Part shown: positions 1 to 11,607 of the stretch, piece after piece
How positions within the stretch are numbered: position 1 is the stretch's first letter
Layout of the letters: every line of letters begins with the position of its first letter
DNA from: Marsupella aquatica
Lineage: Eukaryota; Marchantiophyta
Reading direction: 5' to 3'
Assembly (NCBI GenBank): GCA_973895155.1
Contig: OZ316896.1
Location: forward strand, 10,354,001-10,418,000
DNA length: 64,000 nucleotides
The notes under the pieces: model-generated
What the model was told of the DNA's origin: nothing
Databases searched by the model: none
What the model saw: only the letters and a program-made list of their open reading frames with translations
Program-made: the position numbers and the translations under genes

Positions 1-226
1 TATGCTAAACTACATGCTTCATTACTGTCTAGGATTTGTCACTTGCTATGCATGTCAAGAGATAGTCTCTTGCCTTGACAGCAACATTCTTTGGAATTCC
101 TACCAGCCCTGTCATTGGTCTTTTGCGTGCTTTGAAACACCACAAGGCAGAGGAAACATCTATTGTCTCAGCTTCCTTGTATATTGGAGATGGATCACGT
201 TCCCATTTCTTATCCCAAGAATCTGC

Positions 227-3200
227 TCACCGCTCTCTTGGCTGCCAGTCTGATTGACCACGTTGCTTCTTTGCCATAAATGGTCTAAACCACTCAATGC
301 CACATACATGAGTAAGAAGGTTTTGTTCATTCACTGGTCCTTCTACCACATCTGTAACAACTAACCCCATATGGACGGGATAAACATCCAGGTCTGAGTC
401 GTCCGGCCGTACCAACACATAACAGCCCTTCACAACATCAACCCTAGGGTTAAAACTCTCAGGAGGTTTATCTTTTGCTGGTCCCACATAATCCACTGTT
501 GCCTCCAACTCACATGCCACATTTTGATATTCTGGTGGAACGTGCTCTCTCCATATTGATAAAGGCCAAAACCCGTATTCCAAGTTGTGTGCACCTTCAG
601 GTTCATGTTGCACCTGCTCACCCTGTAGAGTATCTACAATGTCATTCCAATAATTGATGAGAGTTGTCCAACGTCGCTTTGGTTCTTCCTCTTTTGTTCG
701 CTTTAGAATAAACTCAAAGAATGACACATGCTTCTTCAACCCTGTCAGCACTTCAGGAAGCATTTTCAACTCCATCATTGGTAGCCGTTTGGGCACCCCA
801 ATTGGGATGTGAGGAATTTTGTCATCTTTCCATGACCACATTTCAATACCTTCCTTGGGTAACCATCCCTGATCAGTTGACTTCATTTTGTATTGGAAGC
901 ATGGCATACTATCATGACGAACATAGAACCTAAACAACCTGGGTTTTAAATGCCCCACCAATGCCTCAGGGCCCTTCAACATGAATGGAGCTAAGTAGTT
1001 TTTGAAATCTGGGACCTCCTGTAGAAAATGTGGGACTGCATTGGGTGTCCTTGCTCTCATGAACAAGGACATTAACTCAGGCAATGAGTATGTGGGGTTA
1101 TGCATCATAGACTCTGAAAAATGCCCGAACATACCGTCAACGTCCTCATGAGTATGCCCAACCACCATAAAACCAAGATGAACCTCTTCAAACACCTCCC
1201 TTGCCGTCAACAATGACAAATAAGCCATCATATATCTGTTCTTGTTGTCTGAGGCATAATTATCCAGTTGTAGCTTCAATACTCGTGGAAGGGGCCTGAA
1301 CTTTGGTGCCTCAGGTGCTGCATCACAATGTAACAATCTCAGAATGCTTTTAAACAAAACCCTAGTCAGACCCTAAACCCCAATTTAGGGTTTAGGGTTT
1401 AAACCCTATTAATGAAACCTTGGCTAGGAGGAGCAACAACTACACAAAGTAGAGTGTCAGTGTGTGTGAGCTTATATTATTAAATAATAATAAATTAAAG
1501 GATTGTGAGTAAAGTACCTAGGCTTGAGATGTAGGCAATGTCATCCTCAAATGCTCTAAGGACGCTTGCCTCCAAGATATCTGCTCTCCCAAAAAGGAGG
1601 TCTTTAAAAAGACTTGTCGAGTCTGGCCCCTCCACAAGTGATTTGATCATTGGATTTGGGTTTTCCAACATCCTTAGTATTGAATCAATTGACCCAATAG
1701 TGATGTTGACATCACCTGGCCACACTCCAACATGATATTGGGCTATGGCCTTGGGACCATGACCATGAGTAAGGATACCAGTGACAGTAATTGGGAACTT
1801 TTGGGCACCATCCACATGCTTAGGATTGAAGGGCATTCTTGGGAGAGCTGTCTTTGAATGATCCATCTTATCATGAATAAGGCATAACACTTCCTTTGGA
1901 CGATGGATGGACTCATATCTCCAGGTATGATAGCACATTCTTTGTTGTGTGTGGTCTTGGTGATGTTCCTCCTCGTCACGCCTTAGGCCCTCTAACTCTT
2001 CCTTAGCTCCTGTAAGGTTTGCTTTCCGTTGAAGCAACTCACTACAAGTTGTACACTTTGAAAAGTTGTTGCCCTTTTTGTGACGTGAGAACTCCCTGAA
2101 ATACATCTGATGTAGATGACTCAAGGTGGGTTGGGAAATTGGAGGAAGACCAGCCTCCTGGATGACAACATTAACCCTGTTTCTAATATTCTCCCAAGTA
2201 AGATTTGTTGGCAATTCCCTCAAAACCATCCTTGTATTATCTGCCATGGTTCTCAACTTGGCTGGATGATGATCAGCTGCCTCCTCAATAATCTCTTTCA
2301 TTGACATGAACGCTTGAGATACTTTCTCGGACATACGCCTTTTTCCAGCATTACCATGGGTACCTATGTTCATTCCAGCCATCACAGTCTTCTTCAAGGC
2401 ATAAAATTGAGTCTTTCCTCTTGAATGAATGATTCTCCATGCCTCCAAGCACAATACTTTGCCCTCCACTGCTAGAATCCTTTCTCCAGTACCCAAGTGT
2501 ATTGTATTTTTAATAGCCTTGATTTCCTCCTCCTTGCGCTCCGCAAAAGATTTTGACCACCACTTTTGCCTAATTGCCATAGCCAAGTTGCGGTCCAAAT
2601 ATTGGCAACAATGTTCACTACAACAGTCCTTAGTGTTTATCAACAACACATCTTGACCTGCCAAAGATGTGTCTCTTCTAGATGTCTGGGAAGATGGACT
2701 CTTTCTTTTCCTACTTTTATGGACGTAGGACCGCTTGCCACTTGTTGGAGATGTGTTCCCTCCCACAGCTTGCCTGATGTTGTGGAAAGACAACAAGTTG
2801 CCATCCTTGGCAATGAGTTGGTCCATCGACCAAGCTTTTAAGCAATCTCTATGCTTCAGATGATCTATGGTAGCTCCCTCGACAAAATCGTTGATCAGAA
2901 TTCCCACATGTGTATTCCCAAGGGTGACATCCCCAAGCTTGACTATAGGATCTAGAACATGTATAGTTGCCACTGCAAATATCAACTTGTTCTCATCCAC
3001 CACCTTTACAGGCATGCCCATCCACAAGGCCTTTGGTAAAACTACTTCCACACCAGACCGACTCTCATTATGGTTGTTCCCATCAGAATTTTGATTGACT
3101 GGATCTTGATCATCACCAACAGTGCCAAACACATCCTCCGATTCCATGGGAGCTTGAAAAAGCTGATTCCTTTCCCATACAAGGTAACCCCCAATCATGT

Positions 3201-3426
3201 CCTTCAAAAGTTCGCCATCTTCGCATAGAATGGTCTCGTCAAAAACTTCCTCCAATAGAAGAAGAACTCTGTCCGCCCCAAGAGGAACATTGTGACAAAC
3301 CCTGGAAGGATCAAGACTTATCACGCAACCTTTTCCAACCTGTTTCTCACGTATGCCTATAATTACTTGTCCGCCTTCCCTGATCCAGACTGTCGATGTC
3401 ACCATAATAATTATGATCCTGCACAT
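227..3426 (-). CDS. DUF7869-type transposon protein with N-terminal DUF8039-like domain, two exons
   Basis: Exon 1 runs from a true ATG at 3424-3426 to a GT donor at 1516-1517; exon 2 is open from about 1357 to the stop at 227. Residues 33-90 resemble the DUF8039-type domain of plant transposon proteins (CHNVPLG, then GGYLVWER). A basic linker (about 230-250) follows, then Cys clusters at 267-274 (DCCSEHCC) and C458-x2-C461, and IHDKMDHSKT at 517-526. Exon 2 adds LQLDN, DNKNRYM and GHTHEDVDGMF. This D...D...H-x-H-x2-D pattern is the DUF7869 signature (named from memory), probably an RNase-H-like transposase core; that activity is inference. The same blocks occur in the gene at 34,900-38,397. 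The acceptor of exon 2 could not be fixed and no phase-matched site was found, so the copy may be slightly damaged. No cluster-1 palindromes lie inside it, so it may be a separate element. Confidence 0.75.
1371..1409. repeat. Telomere-like TTTAGGG repeats inside an intron
   Basis: CCCTAAA units followed by TTTAGGG units in the opposite orientation, meeting head to head, between the two exons of the DUF7869 gene. This is the plant telomere repeat, here interstitial and only a few units long. Confidence 0.75.
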
Positions 3427-4574
3427 CAGAGAATATCACTGTAAGTGTATAGTCCTGTCACGTCCGTCAATTTCACTGCACTGTCCTGTCACGTCGGTCA
3501 ATAAGCAGAATGTAGTCAATGCACTGCGCTGCACGCGACTGGTCGCGTGACCCTAGAGGTACCACACATACCGGCAACAGACTATGCATGGTCCGTCAGT
3601 CATGTCAAATGAATGAGAATGACCACAATCGATTACGATCAATCATTTCACATCCACTCAGAACAAATGAGTGGACAGTCAATAACTACTGAGGACAGTA
3701 GTCCTAATAAGCGCCAGTAAAACATCCGTGAACTGCATTGTCCTGTCACAACCGTCAATAAGTAGGCAAAATATAGTCAATGCACTGCCATGCACGCAAC
3801 TAGTCGCGTGACCTTAGTCAGAGGGTGTAGGGATAACAGGGTCTACGACGTAGAAGCTAGAAGGCTAGGCCCAAACTCTAGCTCGTAATTGGTACTTCAT
3901 AAGTAAGATACGATTGCGCGTGAGACAGGAAGATACAATTACGGATCTAAAGGCATGTCGCGTGACCTTAGTCAGAGGGTACAGTGTCTACGACGTAGAA
4001 GCTAGAAGGCTAGGCCCAAACTCTAGCTCGTAATTGGTACTTCATAAGTAAGATACGATTGCGCGCGAGACAGGAAGATAAATTACAGATCTAAAGGCAT
4101 CACACATACCGGTAAAGATAATGCATGGTCCGTCAGTCATTTCAAGTGTGAGAACGACTACAATCGATTACGAACAATCATTTCAACTCCACTTAGGAAA
4201 AATGAGTGGACAGTACCAGTTTACAAATGAGTGGACACTGGACAGTCAGTAACTATTGACCTTCATAAGAAATCTCAGTACTTCACTAGCAATCAGTATT
4301 CCCGGGGCAGTCGCCAAACGTGAAATTATAGTCATAATTAGAGGACAACTGAAATTCCCGCCAATTCTAATACACGCCAGTCAAACGCGCACCCTCTTCT
4401 AGAAACCACTATGTACAATGACTAGTGGAGACTAAACAGTATAAAGCATTGAGATGATCTCTATTGCTCATTCCCCCACGCATTCCACTTTCTGGCTACT
4501 GGATAATCTATTCGCACATCAACTCTCTCATTTCCAATTCTTAGTCTCGGTCAGCATCTCTTGTTTGAAGGGCG
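3427..4574. other. Non-coding region between divergent genes, with a tandem duplication and palindromes
   Basis: No supported gene. A block of about 150 bp at 3804-3956 is repeated at 3960-4100 (both copies have GTCTACGACGTAGAAGCTAG). Two complete cluster-1 palindromes lie at 3532-3550 and 3793-3811. A TATAAA at about 4440 is a plausible promoter element for the plus-strand gene at 4575. Confidence 0.6.
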
Positions 4575-5117
4575 ATGACTACTCCGCTGAGCTCGAAGAA
4601 TGAGGATGTTTCGACGGACGATTCAGAAGGTTTGACGTATCGAATTCGTGGTACTCCTTACAGAATGTGTCAGCGATGTAATATAATGTTTATGGTGACT
4701 AAATCGGGTCAAATGTTTTGTGAGAGACGACATTGTTCGCCACATTTGTCGATGGAAGATCAGATGGAGACCAATCCGACAGAGATGACTACAAAGATGG
4801 CATCAGGGGAGAAGTTAAAGGGCAAAGCCCTCGTGGAATCCGTTTCGAGGGGGGAGAAGTTGAAGGCCAGAGCATGCGTCGAATCCATTTCGGGGGAAGC
4901 AGCACCAGACGCTAAGACAGTCAAGAAGGAGGCCAAGAAAGTGGACGCACCAAAGAAAAGGCAATTAGAGATGAACAAAGATTCTGATTTGTATTACAGA
5001 AAGAGCAAGCCGAGAAAATCTATGGACGTTAGGACTTGGGCAAAGGAAGAATTTCTGGATTCAAGGGAATCCACACCAGACACCGATGAGTGGATGCCTT
5101 CATCTTGGAATGACTGA
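4575..5117 (+). CDS. Small basic protein with a C-x2-C / C-x4-C motif, unknown function
   Basis: 180 codons from ATG to TGA with no internal stop. Cysteines C32-x2-C35-x13-C49-x4-C54 (MCQRC ... FCERRHC) could bind zinc. Residues about 77-110 hold an imperfect internal duplication (GEKLKGKALVESVS, then GEKLKARACVESIS). The rest is Lys/Glu-rich with an acidic tail. I do not recognise the family. It lies within the zone of cluster-1 palindromes, directly before a 250-bp tandem array, and is divergent from the DUF7869 gene. It could be an element-encoded DNA-binding or adaptor protein, but nothing proves that. Confidence 0.55.
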   Translation: MTTPLSSKNEDVSTDDSEGLTYRIRGTPYRMCQRCNIMFMVTKSGQMFCERRHCSPHLSMEDQMETNPTEMTTKMASGEKLKGKALVESVSRGEKLKARACVESISGEAAPDAKTVKKEAKKVDAPKKRQLEMNKDSDLYYRKSKPRKSMDVRTWAKEEFLDSRESTPDTDEWMPSSWND

Positions 5118-5168
5118 CTCGATCGAAGTCAACAATATTTTGAGTAGTCGAAGATTAGAACTACAGAT

Positions 5169-6310
5169 TCAAGAGTAGTTCAAGTTAGAACTTGTTATAG
5201 ATACTGTGTAGCTTAAATTCCTGGATAGTGCTAGTGGATATGGATTCCACATCCGAAGTCCTTCGGGATCGATGTAACCATTTTTGCAATCAAGGAAAAA
5301 TCGAGATTCCTCTGACTGACAATTTGCTAGGCTGTCGACTACAATAAACAATATCAAAAAGACCTGAGATAAATTGGTTCACGCGACTGTGCGCGTCATG
5401 AACTACATGTGTAACCAAAAACAGGTCATCCTACTAACAAGTTGAGATCAGGCAGATCTGAGAAATAAAGGGCGATTACGTCTAAGAGTGCAGAGCTTTC
5501 GCTAACCTCTAAAACATTAACGCGACCGGGCGCGTGATGAAACGAAGACCTCGGTTTTAAAATATATTTCTGGCCAATTCGCTGGGCAGTCGACTACAAT
5601 AAACAATATCAAGATAAATTGGTTCACGCGACTGTGCACGTGACGAACTACATGTGTAACCCAAAAAACAGGTCATCCTACTAACAAGTTGAGATCAGAA
5701 AGATCTGAGAAATAAAGGGCGATTACGTCTAAGAGTGCAGAGCTCTCGCTGACCTCAAAACCATTAACGCGACCGGTCGCGTGAATCAGAACTCGGTTTC
5801 AAAATAGATTTCTGGCCAATTCTCTAGGCTTTCGACTACAATAAACATTATCAAAAGACACGAGATAAATTGGTTCACGCGACTGTGCGCGTGACGAACT
5901 ACATGTGTAACCAAAAAACAGGTCATCCTACTAACAAGTTGAGATCAGAAAGATCTCTGAAATAAAGGGCGATTACGTCTAAGAGTGCAGAAATTTTGCT
6001 GACCTCTAAAACATTAACGCAACCGTGCGCGTGATGAAACGAAGACGTTGGTTTTAAAATAGATTTCTGGCCAATTCGCTAGGCTATCGACTACAATAAA
6101 CAATATCAAAAGACATGAGATAAATTGGTTCACGCGACTGTGCGCGTGACGAACTGCATGTGTAACCAAAAAATAGGTCATCCTACTAACAAGTTGAGAT
6201 CAGGAAGATCTGAAAAATGGACCTCGATTACGTTACGTTTTGCTAGGCCGTCGACTACAATAAACAATAGCAAAACGTACGGACAACTATACGCGTACGC
6301 CATACAATTA
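5169..6310. repeat. About 250-bp tandem repeat array, four to five copies, carrying palindromes
   Basis: The block starting GGTTCACGCGACTGTGCGCG recurs at about 5376, 5621, 5872 and 6127 (spacing 245, 251 and 255 bp). Each full unit has two ACGCGAC...CGCGT palindromes, a stretch with GGTCATCCTACTAACAAGTT, and CGATTACGTCTAAGAGTGC. Units differ by scattered substitutions and small indels. There is no long ORF. Confidence 0.9.
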
Positions 6311-7373
6311 TAGACTAGAGAATTCATTCGGATCCTCTACTAGTACTTCTGATACATTGCTTCTATATTGGACTTGAAACACGGATTGATCAAACTCGAA
6401 GTGAGAAATTGGACCATAACTTCATTGACTCAATTCATGCATTGAATGCGTGATTTAAGGCAACTACTCTCCTCATTTATTGTGGAATTAATGTTGATTG
6501 ATACTTACAAGTTATTCAGTTGCGTGTGGTCTCAGCAATGTTGGTGGCAACCCTCCGATGTTGGCGGAAACCCTCCTCCCAGCCAAGCCTCTTCCTTCCA
6601 GCGTACCCTCCTCGTCCCAGCCAACTAAGCCTCCTCCTTCGAACTCCAATTTCCTTGAGTATCGGGATCGAATCCCACCACCAGAGAATGACAACTTGTT
6701 GATCGTATCAAGATCAAAATCCTCGACCAGACTGTGATTTCAGAATAGCCGCTCTTTGTTGGTCCGCTAGAATGCTTCGATGAATGAGGCAGACTATGGA
6801 GGTTCTAAATGTTTGTCGTCTCGCTTCGTCGCAACTCTCCCGCTTGATCGGATGTGCTCTCCCCAAGATTGAAGGTGATACAACAAGAACTGCGCCAGCG
6901 TTGCTTGAATGAGCTCCGCCTCCGACTGGAATAGTCGAATGATCCAATCTGCTCCACCTCAAATGTGCCTTGGATCAGCCTCCGCTGAGAGCCCAGCTAG
7001 TATCCTGGTAAGGAGAAACTGAAAATGAAGAATGATCCGTGAGCAATGAGATCAGTCTATTGACTCCATGGAGGATGTGTTCATCTGGACTCGATTTTGA
7101 TTTTGAAAATTGGTTGAGTCTCCAGTCGTGAGAATCATTGTACAGGATTGATTTTGAATATCGGTTCTCCCCGACCGTGAGAATCGTTTTACGTTGTTTA
7201 GAGTAAGGGTTTGAATTGGCAAGATAGAGAGTGGAGTACGGATCCGGATCCAACGGTCTCCACTACCAAAATGGAATGATTTTGAAGTTTGCCTCCACTA
7301 CGTGATGGAACGATCGTGAGAAAGTTGTCGTTCGTTCACATTTTGGATTTGAATTGGCAGATATAGTGAAGAT

Positions 7374-7394
7374 ACGGATCCGGATCCGGATCCG
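7374..7394. repeat. GGATCC tandem run
   Basis: GGATCC is repeated four times in a row, followed by a G-rich end. A shorter form (two units) occurs near 7240. The two runs sit in related flanking sequence, suggesting a local duplication. Confidence 0.7.
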
Positions 7395-7701
7395 GGGGTC
7401 CCCACTAACAATCTTTCGCAGTTGCATAATTACCGGTTTAAATTTCAAATTGGCCATCAAATAGAAATCTCCTTTAGTACGGAAAATCAAAAGGAATGCG
7501 GTAATCTTTTTTTCACGATTGCATAGTTTGTTCAGTCGATGGTGGAGTGTACGGAGATCATCTGGAACCTTCCTGTCGCTAGGTTGTTATTAGGGTTATG
7601 CTAAAACAATACCCTAATTAGTCCTTCCTTAGTGTCGGCGCCCACGGTCTCGAGTTCATTGTTCATTGTTGTTGTTTCTCGCTCCCTAGACTTTTGCATG
7701 C

Positions 7702-7970
7702 CTGCTCTTGTCGCTCTCGCTCTCGTCACTCTCGCTCTCGCTCTCGTCGCTCTCGCTCTCGCTCTCGTCACTCTCGCTCTCGCTCTCGTCGCTCTCGCTC
7801 TCGCTCTCGTCGCTCTCGTCGCTCTCGCTCTCGCTCTCGTCGCTCTCGCTCTCGTCGCTCTCTCTCTCGTCGCTCTCGCTCTCGTCGCTCTCTCTCTCGT
7901 CGCTCTCGCTCTCGTCGCTCTCGCTCTCGCTCTCGCTCTCGCTCTCGTCGCTCTCGCTCTCGCTCCTGCC
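7702..7970. repeat. CTCTCG / CGCTCT simple repeat
   Basis: About 270 bp built from CTCTCG hexamers with interspersed GTCGCT units. It yields repetitive ORFs in several frames on both strands (Arg-Ser, Leu-Ser, Ala-Arg), which are composition artefacts and not genes. Confidence 0.95.
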
Positions 7971-8994
7971 CTGGATTTCATTTTTGTCGTTGTAGCTCGT
8001 TCGTTGTGGTCAGGTGCTTGTCGGCACGTTGCAGCTCTTAGTAGTTGTCGATCGTTTCGACCAGGAGCTCGTTGGTGCATTGCAACTCGCATTTACAGCT
8101 CGTATTCACTTCTAGTTTGCTAGTTCGTTGCAGCTAGCTTTTTGGGAGTGCTTGTATCAGCTCGTGTCAGCCAATTTTAAGCTCATATCATCTCGATCAA
8201 CGTGTTTCAGCATTCAGGTTTGTTTCACCTCTTTGAATCTTCAGGTTTAGTGCGCTTTTATTCATGCTCAGTTTGCCTATCCATAGCTTTGATTGTACTT
8301 CTGAAAGAGTCTTTTTAACTCGACATAATGAGCTCCTTAGCATTAAGCACATGTTATTCAATTGGTGGCAGCAAAGCTCTATGTATAGAAGTATAGAAGC
8401 TGTGTTGTTGTTGCTTAGCATATTAATATCTTTAATCTTATATTTACTTTCTGGAATGCCGCAGCAACGTGTTCAAGTGCTTGGACGTCAATCTCTCAGA
8501 CGATTACATTAATTTTTCAGAATTCAGGTGTAATTTCTACATTTTTTGCTGGTGTTGATTGTGGTTTGCTAAAATTTCTCTTGATTGTTAAGCACAATTT
8601 TCATAATGCGGTTTGTTTGTAAACTCAAATATGTGTGAATCATACAAACTCACTAATTAAAATACAACCTGAATCGTCTTAAGTAAGTCATTACAAACTT
8701 GCACGCTGTGAATTTAATCATATAAACTCTCATGTTATGTGAATCTCATTACACTGAATCCTTTAATTGACAAATACAACCAGTAGACTACTAAATTGAA
8801 TCATCTTAGCTAGATCATTCTCTAAACTTCTAATATATAATAGTTTCACAATGACAGAGCTCAAACATCTGAATTATTGTAAAGTTCATGAATGAATACA
8901 AATGAATGATTATGCTTCCTCGGATTTCCTTGTCCGTACGGGTCAGTAATCACAATTGTATCACTGTATTATCCTATTGTCCAAAAGTTGTTTC

Positions 8995-10250
8995 AGCTGT
9001 TGACGCGACCAGTCGCGTGAAAATACTATGAGGTTCCTTTTAGGACCAGTTGACGCGACCAGTCGTGTGTGAGAAGGAAACTGGATAGATTTACTGAGCG
9101 CGTACCATATCCAAATCTCCACAGAAGGTTTAGTGGATATAGTTGTTTAGGTTCAGTTGACGTGACCAGTCGCGTCTGACGTAGATCTCTCATTGACTCG
9201 CTCTGTTAGAGGAGGTAAGGTTCCTTTTAGGACCAGTTGACGCGACCAGTCGCGTGTGAGAAGGAAACTGGATAGATTTACTGAGCGCGTACCATATCCA
9301 AATCTCCACAAGGAAGGTTCAGTGGATATAGTTGTTTAGGTTCAGTTGACGCGACCAATCGCTTCTGAGGTTGCTCTCTCATTGACTAGTTCTGTTAGAG
9401 GAGATAAGGTTCCTTTTAGGACCAGTTGACGCGACCAATCGCATGTGAGAAGGAAACTGGATAGATTTACTGAGCGCGTACCATATCCAAATCTCCACAA
9501 GGAAGGTTCAATGGATATAGTTGTTTTGGTTCAGTTGACGCGACCAGTCGCGTCTGAGGTTGCTCTCTCATTGACTGGTTCTGTTAGAGGAGTTAAGGTT
9601 CCTTTTAGGACCAGTTGATGCGACCAGTCGCGTGTGAGAAGGAAACTGGATAGATTTACTGAGCGCGTACCATATCCAAATCTCCACAAGGAAGGTTCAG
9701 TGGATATAGTTGTTTAGGTTCAGTTGACGCGACCAGTCGCGTCTGAGGTTGCTCTCTCATTGACTGGTTCTGTTAGAGGAGGTAAGGTTCCTTTTAGGAC
9801 CAGTTGACGCGACCAGTCGCGTGTGAGAAGGAAACTGGATAGATTTACTGAGTGCGTAAAATATCCAAATCTCCACAGAAGGTTCAGTGGATATAGTTGT
9901 TTACGTTCAATTGACGCGACCAGTCGCGTCTGAGGTAGCTCTCTCATTGACTGGTTCTGTTAGAGGAGGTAGGGTTCCGTTTAGGACCAGTTGACGTGAC
10001 TAGTCGCGTCTGACGTAGATCTCTCATTGACTGGCTCTATTAGAGGAGGTAAGGTTCCTTTTAGGACCAGTTGACGTTACCAGTTGCGTGTCAGAAGGAA
10101 ACAGGATAGATTTACTGAGCGCGAACCATATCCAAATCTCCACAAGGAAGGTTCAATGAATATAGTTGTTCAGGTTCAGTTGACGCGACCAGTCGCGTCT
10201 GAGGTTGCTCTCTCATTGACTGGTTCTGTTAGAGGACGAAGAAACATTTA
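8995..10250. repeat. 188-bp tandem array with two palindromes per unit
   Basis: The block AGGTTCCTTTTAGGACCAGT starts at 9031, 9218, 9407, 9596, 9784, about 9971 and 10,052; the last interval is a partial unit and the period is 187-189 bp. Each unit carries two copies of GACGCGACCAGTCGCGT about 90 bp apart, one followed by GTGAGAAGG and the other by CTGAGGT. Palindromes are among the best conserved parts. The array ends about 120 bp before the first F-box-like ORF. Confidence 0.93.
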
Positions 10251-10371
10251 TGATTTCACATTGTGACCCGAAAAAATCAGTCTCAAAGAATTGTTTATGC
10301 ATTCTGATTTGTAGACGCGACCAGTCGCGTGAAAATAATCTCTGGGATATATCATTTGGCTGAAAAGAGTC

Positions 10372-10923
10372 ATGGGCGAACCTGGTCTGGAGAGCTTCAG
10401 ATATCTATGCCCAATATTTGACGTTTTGGACAGAAGCCAAGATGGTCTACTTGCGGGATATTATGTATTTGTTGAAACACTACTACCTGGACTTCCAGAT
10501 TTCATTGTCACGGAATTGATATGGCCTCGGATCCAGGAGACTTTTAATTCCTCGACTAATGCAGGAAATTTCTCAATAAAGGAATTGGATGAGTTTGTAG
10601 GACTATCTTCGGTGTGTCGCAGATGGCGCCACCTTGTTGGGAATACCTATCTTCTGGGTGTAATCAAGTTGAGTTTATTAGATTTGGCTTTCCCAAGAAA
10701 TCCTACTAAACCGATCGGAAATGAGTCTTTCTCATCGACAGTTCAAAGTTTCTTCCAGAAATACCCAAGAATTAAATTCATGGGGTCAATGTCCAGAGAT
10801 CTTAGGGAACTCTTCACGAAGACTTACGATGCTCTTCACCCTCTTGAAAAATGGAAATTTACAGTCAGATGCCACGAAGTTGGATACCTTGAGGGTGACA
10901 TCTACGCTTTTAAGGAATTCTAG
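10372..10923 (+). CDS. F-box-like protein 1 of cluster 1
   Basis: 183 codons from ATG to TAG. A divergent F-box-like block, LLPGLPDFIVTELIWPRI, is followed by LSSVCRRWRHLVGNTYLLGVIKL, the usual layout of F-box helices 1-3 (LP...hydrophobic...CRRW). Two related ORFs follow at once (10,989 and 11,608), and a relative lies in element 2 (27,580). F-box proteins normally bridge SKP1 to substrates in SCF ubiquitin ligases; whether this divergent form binds SKP1 is not known. The C-terminal half (PRIKFMGSMSRDLRELF) shows no domain I know. Its downstream gap to 10,988 looks intron-like, ending in AAAGCAG, so it may be spliced to the next ORF. Confidence 0.6.
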   Translation: MGEPGLESFRYLCPIFDVLDRSQDGLLAGYYVFVETLLPGLPDFIVTELIWPRIQETFNSSTNAGNFSIKELDEFVGLSSVCRRWRHLVGNTYLLGVIKLSLLDLAFPRNPTKPIGNESFSSTVQSFFQKYPRIKFMGSMSRDLRELFTKTYDALHPLEKWKFTVRCHEVGYLEGDIYAFKEF

Positions 10924-10988
10924 TTAACTTACGTGACGAAGCGCGTCGTATGTCTTCTAACAATGTTTTGTGATATGATAAAAGCAGG

Positions 10989-11576
10989 ATGAGCCAACTT
11001 TTGAATGAGGCTCGAGATTTCCTTTCATCTCATGAAAAGAAACAGAAAACAATATGGGATACGCTGGATGAAACCTCCTCTAGTCTCATTGGAGGAATAC
11101 CAGATGTTTTGGTCATTTCAAACATTTGGCCAATACTCTACGAACACTTTATTTCAATTGAAAGATTGCGTGGATATCGACACCTCGATAACGATTTGGT
11201 TATCGATAGGGTCTGAGACCTTATTCGGCTTGGAGCTTGTAGCAAGAAGTGGAACTTTTTAGTTACAAATACAAGGTTATGGGCTATCCTCAAACAAGCA
11301 AACCGGATTGTCGATGTTGCAAATGATGCTCTTTACGACATACCCAAAACTGAGGAGTTGGAGTTTGACTCAGTCTGTCGAGTTATTCGACAGGATATTT
11401 CTATGCTTCCAGAAATATCTGTTCTTGGGACTACTACTTTTGACGAAATTGCATTGTTTACAAACAAATATAGGAATTTAGATGAGGAAGAACGAGATGT
11501 CCTAATCGAAAGGTTTGGTAGATTTTCTCAGAATCTCGGTGGTCCCAGTTCTTATTGGATAGGTTCTTGTTCTTAA
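10989..11576 (+). pseudogene. F-box-like protein 2, broken by an in-frame TGA
   Basis: The frame from ATG 10,989 runs to TGA at 11,214-11,216, and the same frame continues without a break to 11,576. The family pattern spans the stop: IGGIPDVLVISNIWPIL before it, and IRLGACSKKWNFLVTNTRLWA after it, which matches the third F-box-like ORF and the element-2 copy. A CGA codon changed to TGA would explain it. The product would be about 195 residues if the stop were absent. Confidence 0.65.
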
Positions 11577-11607
11577 TCTTTTCCATATTATGCTGCAGTC
11601 CTTTGAC

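Larger units (their letters stand above)
6331..8989. other. Non-coding stretch, no supported gene
   Basis: Short ORFs here look like chance. Palindromes of the cluster-1 family are absent. It holds a GGATCC-type run (7374-7394) and a CTCTCG simple repeat (7702-7970). The rest is unique AT-rich DNA in which I see nothing definite. Confidence 0.5.

Noticed and set aside
6446-6962. Overlapping 60-82 codon ORFs
   Set aside because: Short, in many frames, without domains or paralogues; likely chance.
7601-8123. Several long ORFs of Arg-Ser, Leu-Ser and Ala-Arg composition on both strands
   Set aside because: They are translations of one CTCTCG simple repeat in different frames; no domain and no start context.
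5380-10340. Palindrome arrays as a CRISPR array
   Set aside because: Units are 188-255 bp, spacers are themselves repeated, and the locus is eukaryotic with introns.
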